From the NCBI GenBank assembly GCA_016647705.1, contig CM028338.1, forward strand, positions 12,740,240 through 12,804,239: DNA of 64,000 nt. Reading direction: 5' to 3'. The notes beneath the pieces are model-generated. The model was not told the DNA's origin. It saw nothing but the letters and a program-made list of their open reading frames with translations, and did not search any database. The stretch comes from Eucommia ulmoides (Eukaryota > Streptophyta > Magnoliopsida > Garryales > Eucommiaceae). The position numbers and the translations under genes are program-made. Positions 11,995-24,107 of the stretch are shown piece after piece; within the stretch, counting starts at the first letter, position 1, and every line of letters begins with the position of its first letter.

Positions 11995-12218
11995 CTTTGA
12001 ATCTAACATTCTAATGTTTTGATGAACAATTGAACGTTGATGTTTTATCAAACTAATGAGTTTATTGATCAATTTCAGATTAAAAGTTCCATATGTTTAA
12101 ATGAGAAAATAATGAACGGAAAAGTTAATCATTGAAGATTTACGAGATGACAATCTTATAAAGAGATTCAAGTGGGATGCAAAGTGAAGACGTTGAAGAT
12201 ATTTGGAGCATTGAAGAT

Positions 12219-14675
12219 TATTGATCCTAAGATTTTGATGGACAATTATATGTTGATGTTTTTGGTGGAACTAATGTATTTGTTGAGTGTTTTAGTTTAT
12301 AAGTTCCATTGAATATATTATCATGAAAAACTTGAGATCAAGGCTAAATGGATGCTTAAGAGACTGACAAAGATGATAGATATCAAGAGATCGAAGATCT
12401 TGAAGAATCTAGGGAAAAACAACTCAGGTTAAATTTTTACTCTTAATGTATCCTGATTAGGATTACACACGACATAAAATGAATTTACAATTATATGTGT
12501 TTTTTAATAGGATCCTAATTAGCTAACATGTTTATGCCTATGTGAAATTGAAGAAAAACATTGATTTAAGAAAGATAATTGATTAAAATTGAATTTAAGG
12601 ATTTAGTGGAGTTAATCAAGAAAAGAAATCGGTTAAAGGGGCAAAAATATTGAAGAGATTTAGTAAACAATTAGTTATCCCACATTGTTCGATTGACCTA
12701 CTTGAGAGAATTGGTCAACCGATGGGTGTAGGTTGGAATATGTTGAAGTCTTTGAATCGATCGGTCGGCTTATGGTGTAGGATCGGTCGACCAATGGATA
12801 AATTATAAAAGTCTTTGAATCTTCCGGTAGACAGAAACATAAGGGGCGGTCGACTTATGGCGAAGATATTTTTGGCTTGGGCTACGTCATAAATCAGGCG
12901 GTTGACTGATGGGTGTTGGTCAGTCAACTGATGGACAGTTTCAGAATTTTAGAATTCCATGGTTTTGATCCAAAAAGTAGCTATTTTATGGTTAGGATAT
13001 GGGAGATATCTTACGTATATAAAGGAATTTAGGATATATGATTGATAATTTGTTATCCTTATAGATATTGTTCAAGTATTTTGGATATTTCTCAATTTGG
13101 TTCTTGAAATTCTTCTATCCTATCTAATTGATAGTGAGAAAAAGTTTGAGGGACTAAATTGGATATTTTAAAAGATATAATTAAAGTGAATTATACCAGA
13201 ATTGAGTCTTTATGATATAATGGGTCTATTGGAGTAATTATTTGTCATGAAATATGGAAACTGGATGTTAGAGAGCTTGTTCTGATCCCATATAAATAGA
13301 TCTGTATTTCTTAGGTTTCAATAATCCCAATTAATCAAGAACTAAGTGTTCATGAGCTTTCTGAAAGTTATCATTCTATCAAGAACCTTGAGTTCATGAG
13401 CTTTCTGAAAGTTATCCTTCTGAGATTATATTGAGCAATTAATCGTGAGATTTTTCTTGAGAAAAAATATGGTGAATTTTGGCATCACCGATCTAAGCTT
13501 TGTCATTATTCAAACTTTATTCTTTTGGTGATATTCTGGTGAGATTGTTCCAAGTTTTAATTCTTTATTGTGATAAATATTATTTTGCTTGTAGGAATTT
13601 TTAGATATTGTGAAATCGTTTTCTAAACTTTAAATTGCATACAAATATTTTAAAATAATGTTTTTGGTGAAAATGTGATTACGTATATATTTGTGTGCTA
13701 CTCATATTAATTATAATCAGATTTTTATATTTTTCCGGTGAGATCGTTCCAAGTTTATTCTTAATTGAGTTTATTATTATCAGATTTGTGTGATAATCTG
13801 ATTATGTGATAAATTATTTTTTTCCCATTTTTGTTTAAAATCAGATTTTAAAATTCTCACTGTATTTCTATCATTAGTATCGGGACATTAATTGAGTTCA
13901 AATTTATCTAGGGTGGTAGAAGCTCCGAGTGGGAAAAAGACTTATCAATTTTTTATTTGGTGATTGTGTGGCAGATTAGATACTATTGGGAGTGTTTAAT
14001 GAGGGGTAGTTGATTTCAATCTCTTCCAGTAAAAAGATTGAGGTTTTAATCTTTGCCTAGAGTATAAAAAGATTAAGTGTTAATTCTTCCTTAATGGAAT
14101 TAATTTGTTAGTGAATTTATAAAGGTTTCATCATTACTTGGGAAAACGATACTTGGAGAGATTGTGAGGTTTAATTGTTAGCCTAAGGTATAAAAGAATT
14201 AGGTTTGATCCTTAACCTGTGAAAGGATTAGGTTAATCTTGAGCCTAAAAAAGATAAGGTTATTCTTGAGCTTAGGGAAAAAAAAAAAGTTACTCCTGAA
14301 CTTGGGAAAAGAAAGTTGTAAAGGTTGATTCTGAGTCTGGGAAAAGAATTATTGTGTAAAGGTTTGGTTCTTACCTGTTTAAAGGAATCTTAGTGATTAG
14401 TGGGTGCAACTCTCCATGGAGCTTGGGGGACTGGATTAGCTAAGAATAGCTTGGTGAACCAGTATAAATTTCTGGTGTACTGCTTTCTTTAAATTTTATA
14501 TTATTGATATTTTATTATTTGGGTTTGCACCTAGTTGATAACACATATCTGCTGCTATAAAGATAATAATTAATTTAGGATAAAATTAATTATTTAATTT
14601 TTGTAGTATTATTATTTGATAATTTTTTATTACTACCCAATTTACCTCCCTCTTGGGTAATTCACTAGGCCAACA
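12219..14675 (+). repeat. Family A 5' LTR of A3
   Basis: Starts TATTGATCCTAAG (family start TGTTGATCC with one change) and ends GGCCAACA. U3 holds the palindrome array at 12685-12935, including GGTCGACC at 12785-12792. A TATA box, TATAAATAGA, lies at 13291. About 14030-14400 is a run of degenerate repeats around GATTAGGTTTGATCC. A hairpin of the ACCCAA/TTGGGT type lies just before the end. Confidence 0.85.
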
Positions 14676-14677
14676 TT

Positions 14678-14689
14678 TGGCATCAGATA
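14678..14689 (+). other. Primer-binding site of A3 (initiator-Met type, decayed)
   Basis: TGGCATCAGATA follows the LTR end after two bases and corresponds to TGGTATCAGAGC with three changes. Confidence 0.7.
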
Positions 14690-14744
14690 TGATTTTAGCT
14701 CGTTAGGCTTAATATCTTAGCTAAACTGATCACGTGCACACACC

Positions 14745-15710
14745 ATGGATAATATTTTTTGTGTATCTTCTTCTGATGGTAATAGATCCTTATATGACAA
14801 TGTGGAGATGATGGTAATGAAAATATCCATATTGTTATGGAAAAATTGCTTTCTTTCACACTACTTTTTGCTAAATAGAGCTTGAGTTTGAAAAGAAAAA
14901 TCGATTCTTTTGAAAATGGTGAAAAAAGTGTTCGAAAATCTAAAGTGCATTTAGATGATTATTGTGGTACAAAAGAATTTTCGGACGTTGTTTTTGAAAT
15001 TAATAATTTGCTCTCTAAAGTGGATTCTCTTGAAAAGGAAAACAAAGTTTTAAAAAATAATCTCGACATGATTTCTAAGCAAAGGTCAGATTTTGTTTCT
15101 AAAATTGATTTACTTAAGAAAAATTTTGAAAAATCAAAATTCGACCTTAAGTCTGTTTCGAGAGATTCTGAAAATATTTTTTCTTGGCAAAGTGGGTATG
15201 TTTCATCGTTTTATCCTTCATCACAAGCCAGTGACAGTTTTGTTGATATTGTTATAAACGATTCTTATTCTACATCTCGTGCTTTCTATGATAATCGATA
15301 AAACTTGAGATGTTATTATTGTAATAAGTCGGACATTTTAAAGTATCATGTCCATTCAGGAACCCTAAGTTTATGTCAACAAGGATGGATCCAAATTGAA
15401 ATGGATACCAAAGAAATCTGTTGAAATGTCTTGTGCAGAGTTACATAATATCAGAAGTGGACCCGAAGGAGCAAACAAAGAAGTTATATCAAAACAAAGA
15501 CAAGATGTCATCAAGGATCCACAAGTGATGCGTGCAAAGAGAAAAGATGCACCAAAGACAGAATGTGAAATTACAAAGAAGTCACAAGCGAAACGTGCAA
15601 TTAGAAAAGACGTGTCAAAGCCAAGATGGGATATCACCAGAAAGCCACAAGTGATACTTACAAAGGGAATCATTAGTGAATCAAATGGAAATAATCAAAG
15701 GCAAAAATGA
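14745..15710 (+). pseudogene. SIRE-like Copia gag remnant (A3)
   Basis: An ATG at 14745 gives MDNIFCVSSSDG. After a frameshift the sequence continues through a coiled coil rich in Leu, Lys, Glu and Asn (14882-15150). Next comes a decayed zinc knuckle (CYYCNKS then H and H in place of the CX2CX4HX4C pattern, about 15310-15355) and a basic tail beginning WIPKKSVEM in the second frame (15396-15710). A knuckle followed by a W-x-P-K motif is typical of Gag in SIRE-like and related plant Copia elements. At least two frameshifts and one stop break it. The N-terminal capsid-like domain is absent, as in A1, so the deletion probably predates both copies. Confidence 0.65.
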
Positions 15711-17388
15711 TACGGACAGGCCAAGAAGAATTGTGCACCCAAATCAATCATGAGTACAAATGAGGTAAATAGCAAAGTTATCCCGAAGGATAGAAGAGGT
15801 ACTCCTAACCCCTCGCAATTTTAATTTATTAAATTTGTTAAAGAAGGAGATTCCCAACTTGCCAAATAGGTAAAGTTGTAATTTTTTCTAAGACCTATTT
15901 TCAATTATGCGTTTACTTGTTGTCTTAGAAATGTTATGGGGTGATTATGAGAATCACATTTAGTTAAGGGGTATTAACTTGTTTTTATGTGCTTATATAA
16001 AGTAGTAATCATGTGTTTAATTTTAAAACATGTTACATGATTTGAAAAATGAATTCAGTGTTTAAGCTCCCACTAAGTTAATAACTTGTTGCATATGTAT
16101 TTTACGAAAATTATTTGTATAATGTGTTGTCATTCATGTTATATACTTTTATATAAATAAGTTGAATCGAGCTGATTTTTTTATGCATCTTGATTTATTA
16201 AAATGCATGATATCTTATATTAAGGAGTTTTTCAAATGAATAAAGAATTATTTAATTTGATCATGATATTGATATGACTTGTATGGTTAATATTAATATG
16301 AAAATAGGAGAATTCTTTTCGATACCATAAATGATCATTTGAATATTCATAGCGCATCAATCTGTGCTTAATGTTTTAAGTTGATACTTTGTGCACATGA
16401 ATATATTTATGGATATTAAGTATCTTGCTATATACATGATAGATAATATGTTCTTCTCATATGTTTCATGTCTCCTGATTTTTAAATGTTTATGATTATA
16501 AAGGGATCTAGAATGATTTGAGATAACATCGTTATTATTGAGATATGATTCATGTTCTTGCGCGTAAATGATTATATGTTTATTAGAAACATGTTACTTG
16601 AGAAGACTTAATATGAATCAATTGGTTTATAAGATTAAAATTGCTTAAAATTGATCAGTGATCACGCATGATGTTGAGAATAACTGATAAATATATGTTT
16701 ACTTATCTCTACTAATGATTTTCTTCCAAGCACGCAATAAAGAGTTTCAAGTTATAATTCAAGGGAAAATATTCTCACTGAAATTCCAAATTTGGTCAAG
16801 AATAAGATCGAGGCTGATTCAAGGAAATAATTTATTAGAGTTGAATCTTCATTTAACTCAGTGGTAAAATAATCTCATTTTTGCATGACTGTAAATGAAT
16901 TTATGTGATGTGAAATTATAATCTAATTTGCATAAATTGACTCACATCTCTATTAATATCATGCTTTGATTATATAGCTACGTGGAATTATATTGTTAGC
17001 TAATACTAGTTTATTGATGAAATATTTATTACTAAGAAATTCTTGATAAAATCAGTATTAATCATGATCTTACCTATCGCATATCGTATGAAATTAAGCT
17101 TACATGATTGGTATCATTTTATGAGATCGCATCAATCTAAAAGAAAGACATTATTTGATATCATAAGTAAGGCATGTGGACTTAACTAATAATTATATGA
17201 TTGCATGCTATATTGTTGAAGCATTTTGATTACCTCAGGTTTCTTCTCCTAAACGTAAATTGACTTGTTTACAATTATATATGGATAAGTGCTTATAAGA
17301 AGGGCAATATTATGTCATGCTTATATTGAAAAATAGGTTTTGTTGAAAAATCAAAAGAGTTAGTATGCTTGTGAAAATTAATATCATG
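15711..17388 (+). other. Non-coding internal region of A3
   Basis: AT-rich with no frame resembling protease, integrase or RT. Holds blocks shared with 10900-11890 in permuted order. Nothing else recognised. Confidence 0.6.
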
Positions 17389-17393
17389 CTACA

Positions 17394-18664
17394 TGATAGT
17401 GGAATATTACGTCTCTACTTTCACCGCAAGTGTATGGGTCAAGTTTTAGTATAATGGGAAGAGTAAGAATTATCGTATCCATAGGGATTGGATTAAATTG
17501 TCGTCAAGTACCGCAATTGTTATAACCTAAATTTATCTAGGCGATTCAAATTTAGATTTTTGTTTTATAAATAATATACTAAACTAATTAACTAATTAAA
17601 CTAAAATACTATAATACTAATACGACATTTAAGGGAATATATTGTCTAGGGATTAACTTCGTTCACTTAATCGTGTTCGATTTAATCTAATTTACATTAA
17701 CGACATTCAAATCTATCTGATAATCTAGGTATCAAAAACTCACTCACTAGCTCTCTCGAGTATAAAGTGAATGAATATGTGACTTTGCGTCAACGCCGAA
17801 GTCCTCTTCTAGCATTTATACAACACTTGGTCACATGAGTCTCGCCCCAACCTCACGGATTGTATACTTTCTAATGCTCTTCTGAGTCATTAGATCGTCA
17901 CGTTGTGTTTAAACCCTTATCCAAATCTGGGATTACCTCTCCCGAGTGTCAAACTCCATATTCTCAAACCAACCACAATACCAACAATACACAAGCTAAA
18001 CATAAACAAAACTATCAACTAAAACTAAGAAATAAAGAGAGAAATAAGAAGACTAGCCGTTATCTGAAGAACCGACGCTAAAATTGCTTCGAGATCGTTT
18101 CCTCTTCTTGGCTTTGTGATATTCTCTTGATTGATATGGTTTGGATTTCTAAAAACCTTCCCAAAAATGTGGTTTAAGTGTTGGGGAAGAAGGCCTAATA
18201 TGAGGGATCCAAAATATCTCAAAAATATCCCAAAATATCTTTGCAACCTGGTGCCGAACCACTGCAGTGGTGGGAAGAACTGCTACAATGGTAAAAGGGT
18301 AGTAAACTCACTGACATTTGACCACTGCAGCGGTGATGGCCACTGCTTCAGCGGTGACACTTTTTCTTCTTTTGGTCGTATCTTTCTCGCCCGAACTTCA
18401 ATTGACGTGATTAAAACACCTATGTAAAGATACGACATAGATATACAACTTCCATATTTTTACATCTTCCAAAAATCGGATTGCATTTTGTTCAAAGTTG
18501 GCCTTGAAGTTACTGTACCTGTACAAAATTTGCATATTTTTACCCATTTATTCAAAAACCTATAAAACAATGTAAAAACACATTAAACTAACAAAAGTGT
18601 TTGAAAGCACGCAAATATTTGAATCTAAAAGTACTTGAATTGTTGGTAAATAAATCACTCATCA
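17394..18664 (-). repeat. Family B solo LTR (B2), perfect TSD
   Basis: 1271 bp flanked by CTACA on both sides (17389-17393 and 18665-18669). On the minus strand it starts TGATGAGTGATTTATTTACC and ends GACGTAATATTCCACTATCA. It belongs to the subtype with one CACATGAGTC unit (CACGTG mutated) and a small palindrome array (18257-18352) that includes the perfect 14-bp ACCACTGCAGTGGT at 18258-18271. It sits in the A3 internal region. Confidence 0.9.
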
Positions 18665-18669
18665 CTACA

Positions 18670-19021
18670 TTACTAAGATGTTTTGATTGCCTTAGGGGGG
18701 AGATTACATTCCTAGAGTGATGTTTACGGTTCCCCTTCCCCATTTTTTGAGATGACAAAGGGGGAGAATTTATTTATGTTTTATTTAATATCTTAAGGGG
18801 AAGACCATAGTTTGCATTTATGCAGGGGGAATCATTTATGCAGGGGGAGTTTGAATTATTTATTATTGATCGTATTTTGTGCTTTGTCGAATATATTATG
18901 ATTATCTTCGTGACTATGCTTTATTGAGTTCAAAACCCATCCTCGGATTTAGGGGGAGTGTGGTTACATATTATTTTGACAAAAACATAAAAGTTATTGT
19001 CATCATAAAAAATAGGGAGAT
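18670..19021 (+). other. 3' untranslated region and polypurine tracts of A3
   Basis: A series of GGGGGAG-type purine runs (near 18699, 18757, 18797, 18826, 18843 and 18950) ends in the tract ATAGGGAGATTG directly before the 3' LTR start. The wording GTCATCATAAAAAATAGGGAG before TGTTG matches the usual SIRE/Maximus 3' end, which supports that lineage. Confidence 0.7.
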
Positions 19022-21554
19022 TGTTGATCCTAAAATTTTGATGGACAATTAAATGTTGATATTTTTTGTAGAACTAATTGATTTGTTGAGTGTTTCAGTT
19101 TATAAGTTCCATTGAATATATTATCATTAATAAGTTGAGATGAATGCTAAATGGATGTTAAAGAGACTGACAAAGATAATGAATATTAAGAGACCGAAGA
19201 TCTTGAAGAACCTAGGAGAAAATAACTCAGGTTAAATTTTTACTCTTAATATATCCCGATTAGGGTCACACACGACACAAAAATGAAGTTACAATTATAT
19301 GTGTTTTTTAATAGGATCCTAATTAGCTAACATATTTGCTCCTATATGAAATTGAAGAAAAAACATTGCTTTAAGAAAGATAATTGATTAAAATTGAATT
19401 TAAGGATTTAGTGGAGTTAACCTAGAAAAGAAATCGGTTAAAGGGACAAAAAATTCAAAGAAAATTAGTAAACAATTAGTTATCCAGCATTGTTCGGTCG
19501 ACCTACCTGAGAGGATCGGTCAACCAATGGGTGTAGGTTGGAATATGTTGAAGTCTCTGAATTGATCGGTCAACTTATGGTGTAGGATCGGTCGACCTAT
19601 AGCTAAAATATGAAAGTCTCGAAATCTTTAAGTCGATAGAAACATAAGGGGCGGTCGACCTATGGCGAACAGATTTTGGCTTGGGCTACGACCTGAATTG
19701 GGCAGTCGACCGATAGGTGTTGTTCGGTCAACCGGTGGACTGTTTCAAAATTTGAGAATTTCAGGGTTTTGATCCAAAAATTAGTCATTTTATGGTTATG
19801 ATATGGGAGATATCTTAGGAATCTGATGGAATTTAAGATATATGATTGGTATTTTGTTATCCTTATAGATGTGGTTCAAGTATTTTGGATATTTCTCAAT
19901 TTGGTTCATGAAATTCTTTCTATCCTATCTAATTGAGATTGAGAAAAAGTTTGAGGGACTAAATTGGATATTTTAAAAGATATAATTAAAGTGAATTATA
20001 CCTGGATTGAGTCTTTATGATATAAGGGGTCTATTGGAGTAATTATTTGTCATGAAATATGAGAACTAGCTGTTAGAGAGCTTGTTCTAATCCCATATAA
20101 ATAGACCTACGTTTTTTAGGTTTGAATAATCCCAATTAATCAAGAATTAAGTGTTCGTGATATTTCTGAGAGTTATCATTCTATTAAGAACCTTGAGTTC
20201 GTTAGCTTTCTAAGAGTTATTCTTCTAAGATTATATTAAGCAATTAATTGTGAGATTTTTCTTGAGAAAAAGTGTAGTGAATTTTGGCATCACCGATCTA
20301 AGTTTTGTTACGATTCAATCTTCATTCTTTCGGTGATATTCTAGTGAGATTGTTCCAAACTTTAATTCTTTGTTGTGATAAATATTATTTTGCTCATTGG
20401 AATTTTTAGATATTGTGAAATCGTTTTCTAAACTTTAAATTGCATACAAATATTTTAATTTTTTTTTTTTTTGTGAAAATCTGATTATGTATATATTTGT
20501 GTGCTACCCATATTAATTATAATCAGATTTTTATGTTTTTCCGGTGAGATTGTTCCATGTTTATTCTTATCACTTGCTTGGTTAATTGATCTGGTGAGAA
20601 ATGGTTTTTGAACTTTAAAAAGCATAAAAAAATCTTATAAAACGATTTGTGTGATAATCTGATTACGTGCTAAATTATTTGCTTCCCGTTGTTGTTTAAA
20701 ATTATATTTTAAAATTCTCATTGTATTTCTATCACTAGTATCGCGACACTAATTGAGTTCAAATTTATCTGGGGTGGTAGAATCTCCTAGGGGGAAAAAG
20801 ACTTATCAATTTTTTAATTAGTGAGTTGTGTATCAGATTAGATACCATTGGGAGTGTCTAATCAACAGTAGATGATTTCAAACTCTTCTGGTAAAGAGAT
20901 TGTGATTTTAATCTTTGCCTAGAGCATAAAAAGATTAGGTGTTAATTCTTCTTTAATAGAATTAATTTGTGACTGAATTTGTAAAGGTTTCATCCTTACC
21001 TAGAAAAAGGATACTTGGAGTGATTGTGAGGTTTAATTCTTAGCCTAAGGTATAAAAGAATTAGGTTTGATCCTTAGCCTGTGAAAGGATTAGGTTAGTC
21101 TTGAGCCTGAAAAAGATAAGGTTGTTATTGAGTCTAGGAAAAAATATTTTATTCCTGAGCCTTGGAAAAGGAAGTTGTAAAGCTTAATTCTGAGTCTGGG
21201 TAAAGAATCATTGTGTAAAAGTTTGGTTCATATCTGTTTAAAAAAATCTTAATGATTAGTGGGTGCAACTTTCCGCGGAACTTGGGGGACTGGATTAGCC
21301 AAGAATAGCTTGGTAAACTAGTATAAATTTCTGGTGTGCTGCTTTTTTTTTTTTTTTTTTATATTATTTATGTTTTGGTGTTTGGGTGTGCACCTAGTTG
21401 ATAACACAAATCTGCTTCTATAAAGATAATAATTAATTTAGGATAAAATTAATTATTTAATTTTTGAAGTATTATTATTTGATAATGTTTTATTACTATC
21501 CAATGTACCCCCTCCTCCCCCCCCTCCCCTTTTGGGTATCTCACTGGGCTAACA
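19022..21554 (+). repeat. Family A 3' LTR of A3
   Basis: 2533 bp from TGTTGATCCTAAAATTTTG to GGGCTAACA. Collinear with the 5' LTR: U3 palindromes at 19498-19735 (GGTCGACC at 19590-19597), TATAAATA at 20097, and the degenerate repeat run at about 20890-21250. It has an expanded C-rich tract (21507-21530) in the loop of the terminal hairpin, where other copies have a short CCTCC. Confidence 0.85.
21507..21530. repeat. C-rich tract in LTR end
   Basis: Runs of 5, 8 and 4 C separated by CT, in the position of the terminal hairpin loop. Absent at this size from the other LTR copies in the window. Confidence 0.85.
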
Positions 21555-22022
21555 ATGATTTTTTTTATTCTTAGGTAAAACAACTCATTACTCTTATGCT
21601 CTTAATGCAACTCGATTAGGATCACAAACGACATTTTAAAATAAGTAATCTTGTGTGTGTTATCATAAAAAATGATAAATTTAAGATGCTAAATTATTTT
21701 TATAAAGTGTTGAAATCATGAAAATGTTTTGGATAAAGAATTGAATTAAGAAAATATTTTTAACCGATGAAATGATAAGTTTCTGGTTAAATTCAGGTAA
21801 CCGATAAAAAGGGTCGATCGACTAATAGAAACACTAGCTTGAAAGAATAAGTGGAAGAAAACTACTGGTCAATTCGGTCAACTGACATGAAGCATCGATC
21901 AACTGCCATTTTGGTCATTTGACTAAACTAGGTGGTTAGTCAAGCGACACTGATAGATTCAGTCAACTTGACTGCTTGGGTTTTGTGATCTTTTATCGAA
22001 ATTCTATGGTTTTGAACGTTAG

Positions 22023-24107
22023 TGTTGGCCCAAACGAATACTCAAGAGGGAGAGTGAATTGGGTAATTAAAAATTATCAGAACAATACTTCAATAAATCA
22101 AATAATTAATTTTAATCATAAATTAATTATTATCTTTATATCAAAGCAAAATTATATAATCAACTAGGTGCACACCAAACAACAAAAATAAACAAATTAA
22201 ATATTGTAGCACACTAAAGATTTATACTGGTTCATCAAGCTACTCTTGGCTAATCCAGTTCCCCGAGCCCCGCGGAGAGTCGCACCCACTAATACTCAAG
22301 ATCACTTTAAAGGTAGGAACCAAACTCTTACACCGATTCTTTTATATACTCAGAATCAACCTTTACAAAATCCTTTTCACAAGTTAAGGAATAACCTCTA
22401 CTTTTTACAGGCTAAAGAATAACCTAATTCTTTTTAACACTAAGGCAAAAGAATCAAAACCTCACCAACACTCTAAATATTCTTTTATCCGATAGGGATT
22501 GAACCGTTACAAAATTCACTCAAACTCAATTCTATCCAAGAAGAATTATTACCTCAATCTCTTTACAAAAAGATACTGAAAAGCGATTACTCTTTAATTA
22601 AATACCCCCAACAGTATTTAATTTGTCATACTACTCACCAATACAAATTGATAAGTAGATTATCTCACTCAGAGCTTTTACCACCCCATATAAATTATAA
22701 CTCGATTAATATCCTTAGTCTAGTGATAGAAAAGTGTGAGATTGAAAATATGATTTTAAACAAAATATGGGTAGCAAATAATTGAACACATAATCAGATT
22801 CAAGAAATTGTTTATAAAATAATTTCTTAAATAAAAATCAGAAATAATTTCTAAAGATCAATTTCCAACAATTAAACAAGCAATGCACAAATAGAAAGTA
22901 ATTGGAAAGATCTCACCTAGAATTCATAGAAAAAATAAATAGCTCGATGATACTTCAGATCCGGTAGCAGTAAAGATTAATAGCAATGATTCTCAAGATT
23001 GTCTCTTAGAATAGCTCTCACAAAATCTCAGAAAGATAACTCTTAGAACAAAACAATATGATCTTATCTCTTTTAGCTCACTTCTCTTGATTCTGATTCA
23101 CTGCTTAATGTTATATAAAAATTGCAGGTCTATATATATGGGATATAAATTAGCTCTCTAGCGCTAGTTCCCATGTATCATGACACTTAAATACTCTCTT
23201 AGACATCGTATATCATTATGACTTTATTTTAGTTCAATTCACTCAATAAATGGCTTTTAAAATTTTCAATTAAGTCCCTCAAATATTTCTCAATCTTGAT
23301 TAAATAGAATAGAAACAATTTTATGTACCAAATTGAGAAACATTAAAATTTAATGAACCAACTTAATAGGATTTAAATAATAGGTGAAACATATCTTAAA
23401 TATCACAAGATCCCTTAAATCTCTCACAAATCCCAATAAAAAATGGCTACTTTTAGATATGAATTCGGAATCCTCATTATCCTGAAACAGCGCCCTTAGT
23501 CGACCGACCAGTCGACCGCTCGATTCAGGATATAGCCAAGCCAAAGATTTTGTGTCCATCCGTTGACCTATTTGTCGACATGGAGATTCAGAGAGTTCAA
23601 TTTCTCTGCATCGGTCAACTTACCTATCGACTGATCAATTTAGCAAGTTTGTCTTATACACTTCAGTCGACTCCTCATTGCTAAACACTTTTCTCCAATT
23701 CATTTTTAATACATTCTCATTTAAGTTTTTGCCCCTTTAACTAATTTCTTTTCTCAATTAGCTCCACTAACTTTCTCAAATTCCATTTTAACCATTTTCA
23801 AATATTATTTTTCAATAACACAAAGAAGCAAATAATTTCACCTTATTCAAACACACATAAACAATAAAAACTTTTTATGCCGTGTGTGCTCCTAATTAGG
23901 ATATTAAGAGTTGAAATTGACCTGAGTTGTTTTTCTTAATTTCTTCAAACTCTTCTTCATCATCTTTGTCATCATCATTTAGCATCCATTCATAATTTGT
24001 CCTCGCATCTTTATCACTGGAACTTAATTAACTGAAACACTCAATTAAACCGTTAGTTCTACCAAAATATCAACACTTAATTGTTCATCAAAATCTTAAG
24101 ATCAATA
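22023..24107 (-). repeat. Family A solo LTR (A4), perfect TSD
   Basis: 2085 bp flanked by GTTAG (22018-22022 and 24108-24112). On the minus strand it starts TATTGATCTTAAG and ends GGGCCAACA. Contains the family landmarks, including GTCGAC-type motifs at 23500-23660 and the degenerate repeat run at 22290-22560. It lies in the D3 LTR, whose sequence continues on either side. Confidence 0.9.

Larger units (their letters stand above)
12219..21554 (+). mobile_element. Family A element A3: complete LTR pair, no pol
   Basis: Two long LTRs (2457 and 2533 bp), a primer site, a short gag remnant and a SIRE-like polypurine region are present; protease, integrase and RT are absent. Flanks AAGAT (12214-12218) and ATGAT (21555-21559) match at 4 of 5 bases and join the two halves of a D LTR. 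Without the nested B2 the internal region is only about 3.07 kb, so this is a non-autonomous element that would need proteins from an intact relative. Confidence 0.8.
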
